Below are positions 1 to 7,800 of a DNA stretch of 64,000 nt, in pieces. The first letter of the stretch is position 1; the number at the start of each line of letters is the position of its first letter. Source of the stretch: Brevibacillus reuszeri (GTDB lineage: Bacteria; Bacillota; Bacilli; Brevibacillales; Brevibacillaceae); the NCBI RefSeq assembly GCF_002897295.1, contig NZ_BEXF01000019.1:1-64000 (forward strand). The letters are read 5' to 3'. The notes beneath the pieces were generated by a model. The model saw only the letters and a list, made by a program, of their open reading frames with translations, did not search any database and was not told the DNA's origin. The translations under genes were made by a program, and so were the position numbers.

Positions 1-121
1 CGATTTAAGCAGAGTTTAAAACACTCGTGATCATGAAAAAGTTACCCACCCAACGGGTGGTAATATTTTGCCATGGTGGTCAATTTTTTGATGAGCACGG
101 TGGTCAACTTTTTAGTTGACA
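1..121. mobile_element. Terminal region of an IS21-family-like element (partial)
   Basis: The segment holds two spaced copies of a GGTGGTCAA(C/T)TTTTT motif (about 76-88 and 101-114) and a short GC-rich dyad, ACCCAACGGGTGGT, at about 49-61, and finishes with TTGACA at 116-121. Repeated GTCAACTTTT-type motifs inside the ends and a CA terminus are typical of IS21-family ends. No transposase (istA/istB) is visible because the element would extend left of the window. The right border at 121 is inferred from the CA terminus and from the broken sigma-factor gene that begins directly afterwards. Confidence 0.6.
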
Positions 122-334
122 TTCACAAATGTGCTTACTGAAAAAGAAAAGAATATACTATCTCTTATTTATATGAAGGAGCTAAAAGAAGGGGAGATAG
201 CTATGTCGTTAAATATTTCTCAGCAAGCAGTATCCAAAACAAAGCGAAGAGCTTTACAAAAGATAAGAGAGATGGTTAGAAAGGATGAAAAAAATGAAAC
301 TACTTCCGCTAGTAAGACGAACTCAAGAAGATAA
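122..334 (+). pseudogene. Sigma-70 region 4-like fragment (5' end lost at IS border)
   Basis: About 70 codons stay open from the IS border. The residues LTEKEKNILSLIYMKEL followed by a helix-turn-helix (GEIAMSLNISQQAVSKTKRR) match the region 4 (-35 binding) part of sigma factors, with the usual 'E.A..L.IS...V' HTH. There is no region 2, start codon or ribosome-binding site of its own; the only in-frame start is a TTG inside the IS end. It overlaps the next gene by about 40 bp, as translationally coupled partners do. I infer the C-terminal remnant of a sigma factor of the SigO/YvrI kind, truncated by the insertion. A small intact HTH protein is a less likely alternative. Confidence 0.55.
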
Positions 335-548
335 TGATGAGCAAGCGATGATGGAAATATTTCAAATGTTTGAGCCAAAAATAAAAAAGTCTCTTCGCAT
401 GATACAAAGAGAAGATATTAGAGAGGACTATAGACAAGAAGTTTATATCAGGATAATGAAAGCAGTAAGAACCTATGACCTTAAATCGGCGCCTGATCTG
501 ATTCAATTCATTAACAACGTAGGAAAAAGAAGAATGGAAAAAGAATAA
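294..548 (+). CDS. Small sigma region 2-like protein (RsoA/YvrHa-like)
   Basis: This 84-residue protein has the pattern of sigma-70 region 2: a segment MMEIFQMFEPKIKKSL, then DIREDYRQEVYIRIMKAVRTY, which resembles the core-RNA-polymerase-binding helix (Q-E-x-x-x-x-x-x-K). In B. subtilis, SigO (region 4) and RsoA (region 2) are separate proteins that together form one sigma activity; the pairing here with a region 4 fragment suggests the same arrangement. I chose the ATG at 294 because GAAAGG lies 9 nt upstream; an ATG at 285 would abut the ribosome-binding site. With its partner broken it may be non-functional. Identification rests on motif pattern only. Confidence 0.5.
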   Translation: MKLLPLVRRTQEDNDEQAMMEIFQMFEPKIKKSLRMIQREDIREDYRQEVYIRIMKAVRTYDLKSAPDLIQFINNVGKRRMEKE

Positions 549-882
549 ATTGTGACCTTAATTGTAGATAGTTTGAATTAAGAAAATTGGTGGGTCTGTC
601 AAGAATTTCGTGTAAACTCAATCAACCTAAATATATGAAGAGGTGTCCCCCCTAATTCGGACATCTTTTCGGGAACCAACAGGATCAAGGGCGTGAGGCA
701 AAGCGTCTTTCCACGCTTTTTTCAAAGAGTCCATCTCATGGATCACAATTTAGAATTCTTTTAAACTTAGTCATTACTTTGTAAAAAGGGTTGTATTTTT
801 AGCTTTTGTTTCTCCTTTATTAGTAACAAGTTAAAAATCCCGGGAAATTAACTTGAAATACAAATTTGGAGGAAGAAAAACT
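549..882. other. Intergenic region with a possible IS256-type end remnant
   Basis: No convincing gene. At 592-619 the sequence GGGTCTGTCAAGAATTTCG and following GTGTAAACTC resembles, in reverse, the TTTACACAAAATT...TTGACA ends of IS256-family elements. A 35-codon open frame on the minus strand (about 735-631) lies next to it and could be a transposase remnant, but I do not recognise it. The last 40 bp contain the ribosome-binding site (GGAGGAAG, about 870-877) of the following gene. Confidence 0.25.
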
Positions 883-1317
883 ATGGCAACAAAACTAAAG
901 CAATATGCAGATACAATTCGAGTTACAGCTGATGAATTGGATGAAGTGACTGCTACTTCAGAGGACATTCTCGAGTACGGTATTGAGCAAATGGATAGTA
1001 ACCTCTTGACAAGTAGTCTCTCAATCTCCGCTTCAGTAGCGACGATGGTATGGGCCTTTACCAAGAAAAAGAACTTTGCATTAGGTCTTGTAGGCTTAGT
1101 CCTCGGTTTCCAACCTAGCTTGCGTGATCAACTTGCAGATCATGTCCGGAAGGCTAATAGAGAACTGCATTCTATCCGCCGTTTCATGAAGAGAAATCCT
1201 GACTATATTCAGGTGGAGATCGAAGCGCCATTTATGGATTTTGATGGTGGTCGCGTTATCACCGGTGAGGGAGTAGTTCACCGCGTTAAAACCAGAAGTG
1301 GTTGGATTACATTGTAG
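883..1317 (+). CDS. Hypothetical protein with a central hydrophobic segment
   Basis: The 144-residue product starts at an ATG preceded by GGAGGAAG at good spacing (an in-frame TTG at 853 lacks one). The N-terminal third is acidic and predicted helical (KQYADTIRVTADELDEV); residues about 45-85 hold a hydrophobic stretch broken by KKK (SISASVATMVWAF...FALGLVGLVLGF), which could be a hairpin of two short membrane helices; the C-terminal third is basic and ends in VVHRVKTRSGWITL, beta-rich. I recognise no family. It is monocistronic, with a strong terminator right after the stop. Its base composition is higher in GC than the AT-rich neighbours. Confidence 0.6.
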   Translation: MATKLKQYADTIRVTADELDEVTATSEDILEYGIEQMDSNLLTSSLSISASVATMVWAFTKKKNFALGLVGLVLGFQPSLRDQLADHVRKANRELHSIRRFMKRNPDYIQVEIEAPFMDFDGGRVITGEGVVHRVKTRSGWITL

Positions 1318-1324
1318 TTAAAAA

Positions 1325-1363
1325 AAGCATGTTCGGATATCATCCGAACATGCTTTTTAGTAT
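1325..1363. terminator. Strong rho-independent terminator
   Basis: A perfect 14-bp stem (AAGCATGTTCGGAT / ATCCGAACATGCTT) with a 3-nt loop lies 8 nt after the stop of the 144-residue gene. It is flanked by an A-run and a T-run, so it can act in both directions. It also matters for the exon array downstream: any transcript from the left would have to pass it. Confidence 0.85.
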
Positions 1364-1412
1364 GAGTAGTTTGCCAGGATGTTAGAAAGACCTCGATTAT
1401 TAAGTTAGTTGC

Positions 1413-1874
1413 TTATTTCAGTGCGGATTTAAATATATTGTCAATTTCTAATTCGGGGTGATTTACTATTTCGTATATTATGGTTTCATTTGTACTGTAA
1501 CCAATGATTTTTAAATATTTATTACCAGAAAGGTAAATTATCTCCACTAAATTCCCATTGTTTTCTAACTCGATAAAATATTTTGGGGTCCCATTATTAT
1601 CTTTCACATCAGTATTATTTGTATCAGATTCTCTTTTTCTTTTACTTAATTCCATGATTGAAAAATCATTTAATACTTTTTCAATCATGGAACGATCAGT
1701 TAAATGTACTTCCTCACCTTTAGTATTTCTTATATTAATTGAAGTTATCTTTTCTTTTTGTATTAAACCTAGATCATCAAAAGCATAAACTTTAAAACCG
1801 GGGAAATATATAAGGTTGCTTAGTGAATAAATTAAGAGAATTGAGAAAATAATCAGCGTTAGCACTTTTTTCAT
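1413..1874 (-). CDS. Hypothetical membrane-anchored or secreted protein
   Basis: The 153-residue product begins with an N-terminal hydrophobic helix (MKKVLTLIIFSILLIYSLSN) that is either an uncleaved anchor or a signal peptide without a lipobox cysteine. The rest is a hydrophilic, Asn/Lys/Glu-rich domain that looks alpha/beta (KITSINIRNTKGEEVHLTD; KYFIELENNGNLVEIIYLSG). I place the start at the ATG at 1874, which has AAGGCGG about 9 nt upstream; an in-frame GTG at 1883 overlaps that site. Codon use is strongly AT-biased compared with the genes after 9 kb, which fits acquired DNA. I do not recognise the family. Confidence 0.55.
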   Translation of the reverse strand: MKKVLTLIIFSILLIYSLSNLIYFPGFKVYAFDDLGLIQKEKITSINIRNTKGEEVHLTDRSMIEKVLNDFSIMELSKRKRESDTNNTDVKDNNGTPKYFIELENNGNLVEIIYLSGNKYLKIIGYSTNETIIYEIVNHPELEIDNIFKSALK

Positions 1875-2058
1875 GATTGACACCGCCTTATTGGTTTAGC
1901 CATTGCCCAATTATGAGAAGGATATAAATATAAATTACGTATTAAAAGGAATACGGGTAAACAAGAGTGGTTGTTACATATATTGTAAATAAAATTCGAA
2001 TTAAAGTCAGTGATTCTATAGATGCATTTTTTCAAGGAATTACCAACATTAGCACCGT

Positions 2059-2160
2059 TTATATAGAGTGAAAGGTGTTGTCGGACTCTAAGTGAGCAGC
2101 ATCCATATTCATTGCAATACCTACAATTAAAGAGAAAAGGATTAAAGATAAAATGTTCAT
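2059..2160 (-). CDS. Possible 33-residue hydrophobic peptide
   Basis: A short open frame starts at an ATG 7 nt after AGGGGCG and encodes a hydrophobic N-terminus (MNILSLILFSLIVGIAMNM) followed by a polar tail. It could be a small membrane peptide or the remnant of a larger gene; apart from it, the 1884-2201 interval holds nothing I recognise. Support is only the ribosome-binding site and the hydrophobic profile, so this is weak. Confidence 0.22.
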   Translation of the reverse strand: MNILSLILFSLIVGIAMNMDAAHLESDNTFHSI

Positions 2161-2201
2161 TTGCGAACGCCCCTAAACCACAATCGTCCGCATGAACCTC
2201 T

Positions 2202-2531
2202 TTGAAAAAGGTGGTTTTTGTGGACGATTTGTTTTTGATCAACGTATACATATTAAATGGCGATCTTCCTACACGCCATTTACGAATACACTACCGACTG
2301 ATTAAACGATTGTCGTACGATCTATTGCAACCACAGGAGATCAGAGTGGTTTACATATCTGCCGCTGAGTTGGGCTATAGACAGGTGAATCAGAGCTATA
2401 CCTTACTTGAAAGAGGGAATGAATCAGCGTTATTTCGATATCAAAGCGGGAATTTTCAGGAGAGCATTCCAGTTGATTCAAACGGCATAGTAACGGTTTA
2501 CCCGGATTTATTTTATCGAGAAATTTTGTGA
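2202..2531 (+). pseudogene. C-terminal fragment of a putative glycolipid-binding protein (PF06475-like)
   Basis: The frame ends in VDSNGIVTVYPDLFYREIL, with earlier LPTRHLRI and VNQSYTLLER. This order (a TNTLPIRRL-like segment, then QRYT, a YRYES-like FRYQSG, and D.NG.V..YP.LF.R) matches the C-terminal half of the putative glycolipid-binding family. The N-terminal half (roughly 90 residues including the catalytic-looking core) is missing and no start with a ribosome-binding site is visible, so I read it as a 5'-truncated gene. Its last 110 bp, its terminator and the following intron tail are repeated at 7927-8227. Family assignment is from memory of the pattern. Confidence 0.5.
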
Positions 2532-2716
2532 GACGCTTATTTGGCGTCTTTTTCTTTTTCAGAACTAAAGGTCGGACACCGTCAGAAGTTACCTTGTTTA
2601 TTCTGTGTTGATAGTAGTTTGATAGAATGAACACGCCCATTGTAAATCTCTAGCGGAAGGAACCCTTTTATCCGTTGATGGAACGCCGTGTGCGATGAAA
2701 GTCGCCCGCACGGTGT
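2420..2716 (+). repeat. 0.3-kb direct repeat, left copy
   Basis: The stretch from TGAATCAGCG at 2420 through the end of intron domain 5 at 2716 is repeated at 7927-8227 with scattered substitutions. It includes the 3' end of the glycolipid-binding gene, its terminator, and the upstream part and domain 5 of an intron tail. The two copies bracket exons 1-3 and the sensor kinase gene, which suggests duplication or a recombination event inside the array. Confidence 0.8.
2532..2560 (+). terminator. Rho-independent terminator after the glycolipid-binding fragment
   Basis: GACGC-TTATTTG-GCGTC followed by a T-rich run begins at the last base of the stop codon. The copy at about 8038-8062 has a decayed stem (GACGT / GCCTC), showing that only this one has been kept intact. 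Confidence 0.7.
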
Positions 2717-2754
2717 AGGCTCGTTATAAAAGCCATATGGTATAAGACGAGAAT
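2581..2754 (+). ncRNA. Group II intron 3' tail, copy 1 (domains 5 and 6)
   Basis: Domain 5 is at 2683-2716: exactly 34 nt, with a GCCGTGT/GCACGGT lower stem, a two-base CC bulge, a GCGAT/GTCGC upper stem and a GAAA tetraloop. It starts ACGCC, giving the CGC catalytic triad seen in class IIC introns. Domain 6 is at 2720-2751 (CTCGT/ACGAG stem with an unpaired ATAAG segment offering the branch-point A). The tail ends GAGAAT, an AT 3' terminus. Upstream, TTATTCT...AGAATGA (about 2600-2633) can form a stem that may be a domain 3 remnant. Domains 1-2 and the reverse transcriptase are absent. Confidence 0.8.
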
Positions 2755-3033
2755 AGCGAATTGCCGGCACCAGATGTTACTGCGACAGCAACTGCCAGTA
2801 GAGACGTGGTATTCACTTTCAGTACAGATGCTGAAGGAGAGGCTTGGAGAACAAATATTACTGGTATTTATATTGACGGTAATAACAGAAATTACTTACC
2901 ATATTTTACGATAAACAATGCTGGAACCCTAGCGACTGACGGCATGGGGTGGTCAGCAGGATCAACATTTACGTTTATTGTAAAGTCCAACGGTTATAGA
3001 GATGTTGTAAAAACTGTGACCATTCCGTCTTAA
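2755..3033 (+). CDS. Alternative 3' exon 1: DUF1533-like beta-sandwich domain
   Basis: The frame begins with AGC (Ser) directly after the intron tail and encodes about 92 residues. It has no ribosome-binding site, and a TAA 12 nt upstream (2743-2745, inside domain 6) closes the frame, so it can only be translated as part of a spliced message or from an internal start (TTG 2761). The sequence (PAPDVTATATA ... VVFTFSTDAEGEAW ... ITGIYIDG ... FTFIVKSNGYRDVVKTVTI) matches the pattern of the DUF1533/haemoglobin-binding-type extracellular domain. It stops at 3033. Domain naming is by pattern; function is inferred to be extracellular. Confidence 0.7.
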   Translation, partial: SELPAPDVTATATASRDVVFTFSTDAEGEAWRTNITGIYIDGNNRNYLPYFTINNAGTLATDGMGWSAGSTFTFIVKSNGYRDVVKTVTIPS

Positions 3034-3056
3034 TTAACTATAGTATCCATCAACGA

Positions 3057-3090
3057 TTCCCTTGGGAGAAATCTCAGGGGATTTTTCTTT
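3057..3090 (+). terminator. Terminator after exon 1
   Basis: CCCTTGGGAG-AAAT-CTCAGGGG followed by ATTTTTCTTT forms an imperfect hairpin with a U-tract, 20 nt after the exon stop. Exons 2-4 each have an equivalent, so each exon is a self-contained 3' end. Confidence 0.65.
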
Positions 3091-3180
3091 ACACCAAATA
3101 AGGAGCTGCTATTGTGGCTCCCTGATGAAATGCATTAACTTTGGATAGGTTACCAACTCGTGTTAGTAGGTTAACCTGAA

Positions 3181-3298
3181 GGTGCCCGTTGTAAAAACTT
3201 TCTTACCCGTTGATGGAACGCCGTGTGCGATGAAAGTCGCCCGCACGGTGTAGGCTCGAACGAAAGCCCTCCCGAAGCTAAGGGTATAAGTCGAGAAT
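3181..3298 (+). ncRNA. Group II intron 3' tail, copy 2 (domains 5 and 6)
   Basis: Domain 5 at 3218-3251 is identical to copy 1. Domain 6 at 3255-3295 is longer and differs in sequence but keeps the fold: CTCGA pairs with TCGAG (copy 1 has CTCGT/ACGAG) and an extra CCCT/AGGG stem replaces the shorter CC/GG stem. The exchange of a T-A for an A-T pair is a compensatory change supporting the RNA structure. The region upstream of domain 5 is unlike the other copies except for GCCCGTTGTAA. It ends GAGAAT. Confidence 0.8.
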
Positions 3299-3595
3299 AG
3301 CTCAAAACCGATTACTGATTTGGATGCTTATGGAACCGCAAAAAATGAGCTGGGAGATGTATATGTACTTCTGTCATTTTCCCAACTAACCGGGGTTACC
3401 TCGGCTAAAATTCAATATTCAACAGACAAACAAACATGGCAAGATGCGGAACTGGATAGCCCTATTACCTCTACAACGGATCAAGTAAATGCAAAATTAC
3501 CATCCTTCGCATCCGGGACCTATTATTTCCGGATGATTGTTGATGGAGGTCAGCGAGCGGGTGTTTCCAATATAACAAGCAAAGATATTGAGTAA
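3299..3595 (+). CDS. Alternative 3' exon 2: fibronectin-like / tail-fibre-like domain
   Basis: This exon starts AGC TCA and reads S-S-K-PITDLDAYGTA, then GDVYVLLSFSQLTG, KIQYSTDKQTW, ending SNITSKDIE (98 residues). The PITDL...GDVYV...STD...W pattern is common in phage tail-fibre and surface proteins with fibronectin III-like beta-sandwiches. An in-frame TAA at 3287-3289 in domain 6 blocks read-through from the intron, and no ribosome-binding site precedes it. An internal ATG at 3320 has no Shine-Dalgarno motif. It is therefore interpreted as an exon, not a gene. Confidence 0.7.
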   Translation, partial: SSKPITDLDAYGTAKNELGDVYVLLSFSQLTGVTSAKIQYSTDKQTWQDAELDSPITSTTDQVNAKLPSFASGTYYFRMIVDGGQRAGVSNITSKDIE

Positions 3596-3615
3596 TCACG
3601 ATTTCCATCAACCAG

Positions 3616-3695
3616 CCCTCGGGGGTAATCCCGGGGGTATTTTTTATCACCAGGAATTTGAGTTGCCCGGAACCGTTCGTGGCTATTTTTATTGC
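3616..3695 (+). terminator. Double terminator after exon 2
   Basis: A first hairpin, CCCTCGGGGG-TAAT-CCCGGGGG with ATTTTTT, is followed by a second module (CGGAACCGTTCG then GGCTATTTTTATTGCC, about 3668-3695). The second module recurs after exons 3 and 4 (CCTCGAACCGNTCGGGG then CTATTTTTATT), so the exon cassettes share 3' flanking sequence as well as 5' intron tails. Confidence 0.6.
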
Positions 3696-3744
3696 CTGCT
3701 ATAGGAAAGGAGAGGTGACCAGAGGGATCTGATTATGGGACTCT

Positions 3745-3922
3745 ATCAGAAGTTTCCTTGTTTATTCTTTGTTGATTGTAGCTTGATAGAATGAATATGC
3801 CCATTGTAAGTTTCAGACGACGAAAGGAGACCTTTTTATCTGTTGATGGAACGCCGTGTGCGATGAAAGTCGCCCGCACGGTGTAGGCTCGTTATAAAAC
3901 CGTAAAGGAATAAGGCGAGAAT
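3745..3922 (+). ncRNA. Group II intron 3' tail, copy 3 (domains 5 and 6)
   Basis: Domain 5 is at 3851-3884, identical to the other copies; domain 6 is at 3888-3919 with CTCGT pairing GCGAG (a T-G wobble where copies 1 and 4 have T-A), a CC/GG upper stem and the ATAAG segment. The upstream part (ATCAGAAGTTTCCTTGTTTA onward) is close to copies 1 and 4 and contains the TTATTCT/AGAATGA stem and a GTTTC...GAGAC mini-hairpin that may stand for a deleted domain 4. It ends GAGAAT at 3922. Confidence 0.8.
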
Positions 3923-4543
3923 AGCGATCCGGGAGTAACTGGAATGCAAGGAAATATTACGGAAGGCTCTCCAGGTACAAAAGCATCGATTAAACTAACC
4001 TGGGTAGCTCCAATAAATGGAGATGGAATTAGCGTAAATGGAACAGCTTTTTTCAAGGCATCAACTGGTGACGGTAGCACCACATTCAGTACAGTTGACG
4101 AGCTAGTTACTTTAATCGATAACCACCCATTAGTGGATGCATCGCTATCTGGATCGACAATCACGGTTACGTACTATGAGGTAGGAGAGGCTGGGAACGA
4201 ATTCAGGGTTACTACTAGCAATTACAATGGATTTCAATTTTCAGCGGCACCATTTCTTTCAGGCGGAACGGATGAGCAAACAGAATCAACAATCTTCACA
4301 GTACAAACCGGGGCGTCTGCCACAGGAAATATTACTGTAAAAGTTGGGGAGGTTCCCCACACAGTTGCAGTTACAGCTGGTCAATTGCCTACTCAGGTAG
4401 CGGCAGCAATCGCTGCGCAACTGACCGAAGATGGAGTACCTGGGTACTCGGTAATTAATTTGCCTTTATCGGCAATTGTACAATTTACTGCAACTACCCC
4501 AAACACTGACATATCACCGAATCTAACTGTGTCCATCGACTAA
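3923..4543 (+). CDS. Alternative 3' exon 3: two tandem adhesin/tail-like domains
   Basis: This is the longest exon (206 residues), starting AGC GAT CCG. It contains two related beta-rich units of about 95 residues: the first with VNGTAFFKAS...TVDELVTLIDNH...GSTITVTY, the second with TGNITVKVGEVPHTVAVTAG...QVAAAIAAQL...SAIVQFTATT. This pattern occurs in phage tail and bacterial surface proteins. A TAA at 3911-3913 inside domain 6 closes the frame upstream. Three in-frame codons before the first ATG (3944) continue the same register back to the splice boundary, which supports the AGC start of the exon. Confidence 0.7.
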   Translation, partial: SDPGVTGMQGNITEGSPGTKASIKLTWVAPINGDGISVNGTAFFKASTGDGSTTFSTVDELVTLIDNHPLVDASLSGSTITVTYYEVGEAGNEFRVTTSNYNGFQFSAAPFLSGGTDEQTESTIFTVQTGASATGNITVKVGEVPHTVAVTAGQLPTQVAAAIAAQLTEDGVPGYSVINLPLSAIVQFTATTPNTDISPNLTVSID

Positions 4544-4568
4544 AAACAAACCATTTTCTCTATTCTTG

Positions 4569-4650
4569 AGGAGCTGCAAACGCGGCTCCTTTTTCTTTTG
4601 ACGCCACCACTAAGCCAGCCTCGAACCGTTCGGGGCTACTTTTATTGCCC
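4569..4650 (+). terminator. Double terminator after exon 3
   Basis: AGGAGC-TGCAAACGC-GGCTCCT plus TTTTCTTTT forms a clear rho-independent terminator. It is followed at about 4618-4650 by the shared CCTCGAACCGTTCGGGG / CTACTTTTATTGCC module. The rest of the gap to 4863 (about 210 bp) has no gene that I can see. Confidence 0.75.
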
Positions 4651-4863
4651 CGAGGAAATTACTGGCACTTAATTCTGCAGCATCAGCACGCAGACGTGGA
4701 TCTAACCCCCGGTATCAGGCTCAGAACAGATAAGCCAAATCCATATGAAGTATGTAATAATATGAAAGACAAACACATCCATTTGATTTAAGAGGTTTAC
4801 ACTTATGACCTGTAAAATTAGTATATGTAACAGAGAAATGTAACTTTGTGGGGGACCAGAGCA

Positions 4864-7800
4864 TTGACAAAAAGAAAGATCTTCCTTCTAATTACCCTAT
4901 TTGTTATTTTCCTATTAGCGATCCGGACAACCTGGTACCTACTGCTTGCGGAGCCGAATCACAAAGGAGCGGAACAAGGAGTGCTTGATCTCAGGGACTT
5001 CGATTTCCATTCTAATCGTGTTCTGACATTGAATGGAGAATGGGAATTCTATCCTCACGAACTTTTGATTCCGAACACATCTACTATTAGTAATCGACCT
5101 ACCTTCATTCAAGTTCCAGGAAACTGGGCGGGAACCTTAAATCCTGAGACGAACTCAAAAATTGGCTACGGAACTTATCGTTTGCGTGTATGGGTCAAGC
5201 CTGATCCTCAGCGTTTGTATAGTATCAAGTTATCGTATGTAGTATCCGCGTCCGCAGTATTTGTAAATGGTCACTTGGTTGGAAGCTCAGGTAAGCCGGC
5301 TGAGAAACTCGATCAAAACATAGCTCGAAATGTCCCTTACACCGCTACCTTTACCACCGATAAAAGCGAACTGGATATCGTAGTCCAGGTAGCGAATTAC
5401 GATCATCTTCGAAGGGGAGGAATCATTAGTTCCATCAAGCTTGGCAATGAGCAGGCAGTTGAAAGGGACAGGTGGTTCTCAATCAGCATGCAGGTGATTG
5501 TTTGCACTGTTTTGGTCATGCATGCCATCTATGTTTGTATCCTCTATCTAATAGGAACTCGACAAAAGGCTCTGCTTTCCTTTTTCATACTTATTCTCTT
5601 TGCATTGCTTATGACCCTAATGGATGATGACCGATTGCTTTTGTATTGGCTACCGATCGATTATGCATGGTCTATTAAACTAATTTATTTGGCTATAATT
5701 GGTGTGGCTGCATTCCTGATGCACTTTGCCAGAAGCATTTTGGTTTCTCCCAGGAAGGATAACATATTCAACTGGTTCTTCTGGATATGCGCCATTTCAG
5801 CGATCGTTATTCTTTGCACTCCTGCAAAGCTGACAACGGTCCTAGCTTCTTTTTATTTCGGTCTGACCTTAATGGCAAGCATTATCTTACTGGTCCTCTC
5901 CGTTCGAACGGCAGTAACCGTCGATGAAGATGCAATTTTCATTTCTTTGGGAATTAGCGGCATTTTGACAAACGTCCTTGGCGGTTTTATTAAGGGTCTC
6001 TTCTGGCCAGATATCGGTTATTATCCGATTGATTTGATCGTAGCCTTTTTGATGTTTGCCTCGTTTTGGTTCAAACGTTACTTTCGAGCTTCGACGCGCA
6101 CCGCCGAGCTAGCTTCTCAACTACAAGCTGCTGACAAAATGAAGGATATCTTCTTGGCAAACACGTCACATGAACTGCGTAATCCACTTCATGGGATGAT
6201 TAATATCGCTCAAACTGTCTTGGAAGATTGGGACAACCAACACCATGAAAAGAAAAAAGCAGATCTTGAGTTACTCGTTACGGTCGGGAAACGCATGTCC
6301 TTTTTATTAAACGATTTACTGGATTTAACCAGATTGAAGGAGAATGGTATTCGTCTGAATGTTCGTCCTCTCAAGATTCAGGGTATCGCAAACGGTGTCA
6401 CTGATATGATGAGATTTATGCTGCATGGTAAATCAATTCGACTCATTAATCAGATTCCAGACAAATTTCCGGCTATCGTCGCTGATGAAAACAGATTTAC
6501 TCAAATCTTGTTCAACCTGGTTCACAATGCCATAAAGTATACAAACGAAGGCAGCATAACCCTCCATGCAACAAAAGAGAGTGGTATGGCAAGGATCAGC
6601 GTTATCGATACAGGCATCGGCATGGATGAACAAACTCTCAAACGTATTTTTCAGCCATATGAACAGGGAGAAAATGACACGCAAACTATGAGTGGTGGCA
6701 TTGGACTTGGGCTGAGCATCGCTAAGCAGCTTGTAGAGTTGCATGGTGGGATAATCGAAGTGTACTCTGAGCCAGACCAGGGATCGCATTTTCGTTTTTC
6801 CATTCCATTGGCGCAAGAAAAAGAACAAATGCCCGATCTTTCAAATCACCAAGCAGAAGATGTGGTACAGCGAGAAATTTCGGCAACTGCTCCTCATACG
6901 GCAAATGATGCTGAAATAGAAGAACAAGTAAGCATTCCCGAAGATAGAATAACGGTTTTGGCTGTTGACGATGATCCTGTTAACTTGCAGATCCTAACCA
7001 ATATTCTTTCCTCAGAGAAATATGACATCATCAAGACGACTAGTGGCAAGGAGGCTTTGTCTATATTGGAGCAGCGAGAATTGGATCTGGTTGTTACCGA
7101 TGTCATGATGCCGAACATATCTGGTTACGAGTTGACACGTCTCATTAGGGAGAGATACTCCCTTTCTGAGCTACCCGTACTGTTCCTAACAGCTCGTAGT
7201 CAAATAGAGGATATCCATGCGGGGTTCTTAGCTGGTGCCAACGATTATGTGTCAAAGCCTGTGGATGCCCAAGAGTTGAGGTCACGCGTGAAAGCTTTAA
7301 CGGATATGAAGCAGTCGGCACGAGAGAGGCTTCGAATGGAAGCAGCATGGCTACAAGCACAGATAGAGCCGCATTTCTTGTTTAACACATTGAATGCTAT
7401 CACCGCTCTAAAGCTAGTAGATTCTGAACGGATGAGTGGGCTGCTGGAAGCTTTGACCGACTTCTTACAAGCAAGCTTTGACTTTAGTAATTCGAGAAGG
7501 CTTGTTCCGCTTTCGCAGGAGCTGGATCTTGTGCGGTCTTACTTGTACATTGAGAAGGTACGTTTCGATGACAAGCTTCAGATTCATTGGGATATCGATG
7601 ATAATCTCGAACTGCAAATTCCACCTCTTTCTATCCAACCACTTGTAGAAAATGCAATTCGACATGGTGTCTTGAAGCGATTGCGTGGGGGGACTGTCAG
7701 CATTCAAATTACGAATTTGGGGACTTGTGCTGAAATCGTTGTCAGTGATGATGGGGTAGGGATGGACGAAATTACCTTGCGTCACTTATTTGCTACAAAT

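Noticed and set aside
3320..3595. Exon 2 as an ordinary gene starting at the ATG at 3320
   Set aside because: No ribosome-binding site; the frame is open back to the AGC after the intron tail, and the same holds for the other three segments.
2581..3922. The repeated GC-rich hairpins as a riboswitch (e.g. c-di-GMP) or CRISPR-like repeat
   Set aside because: The 34-nt length, two-base bulge, GAAA tetraloop and following domain 6-like hairpin fit group II intron domain 5, and spacing is irregular (0.5-4.3 kb), unlike CRISPR.
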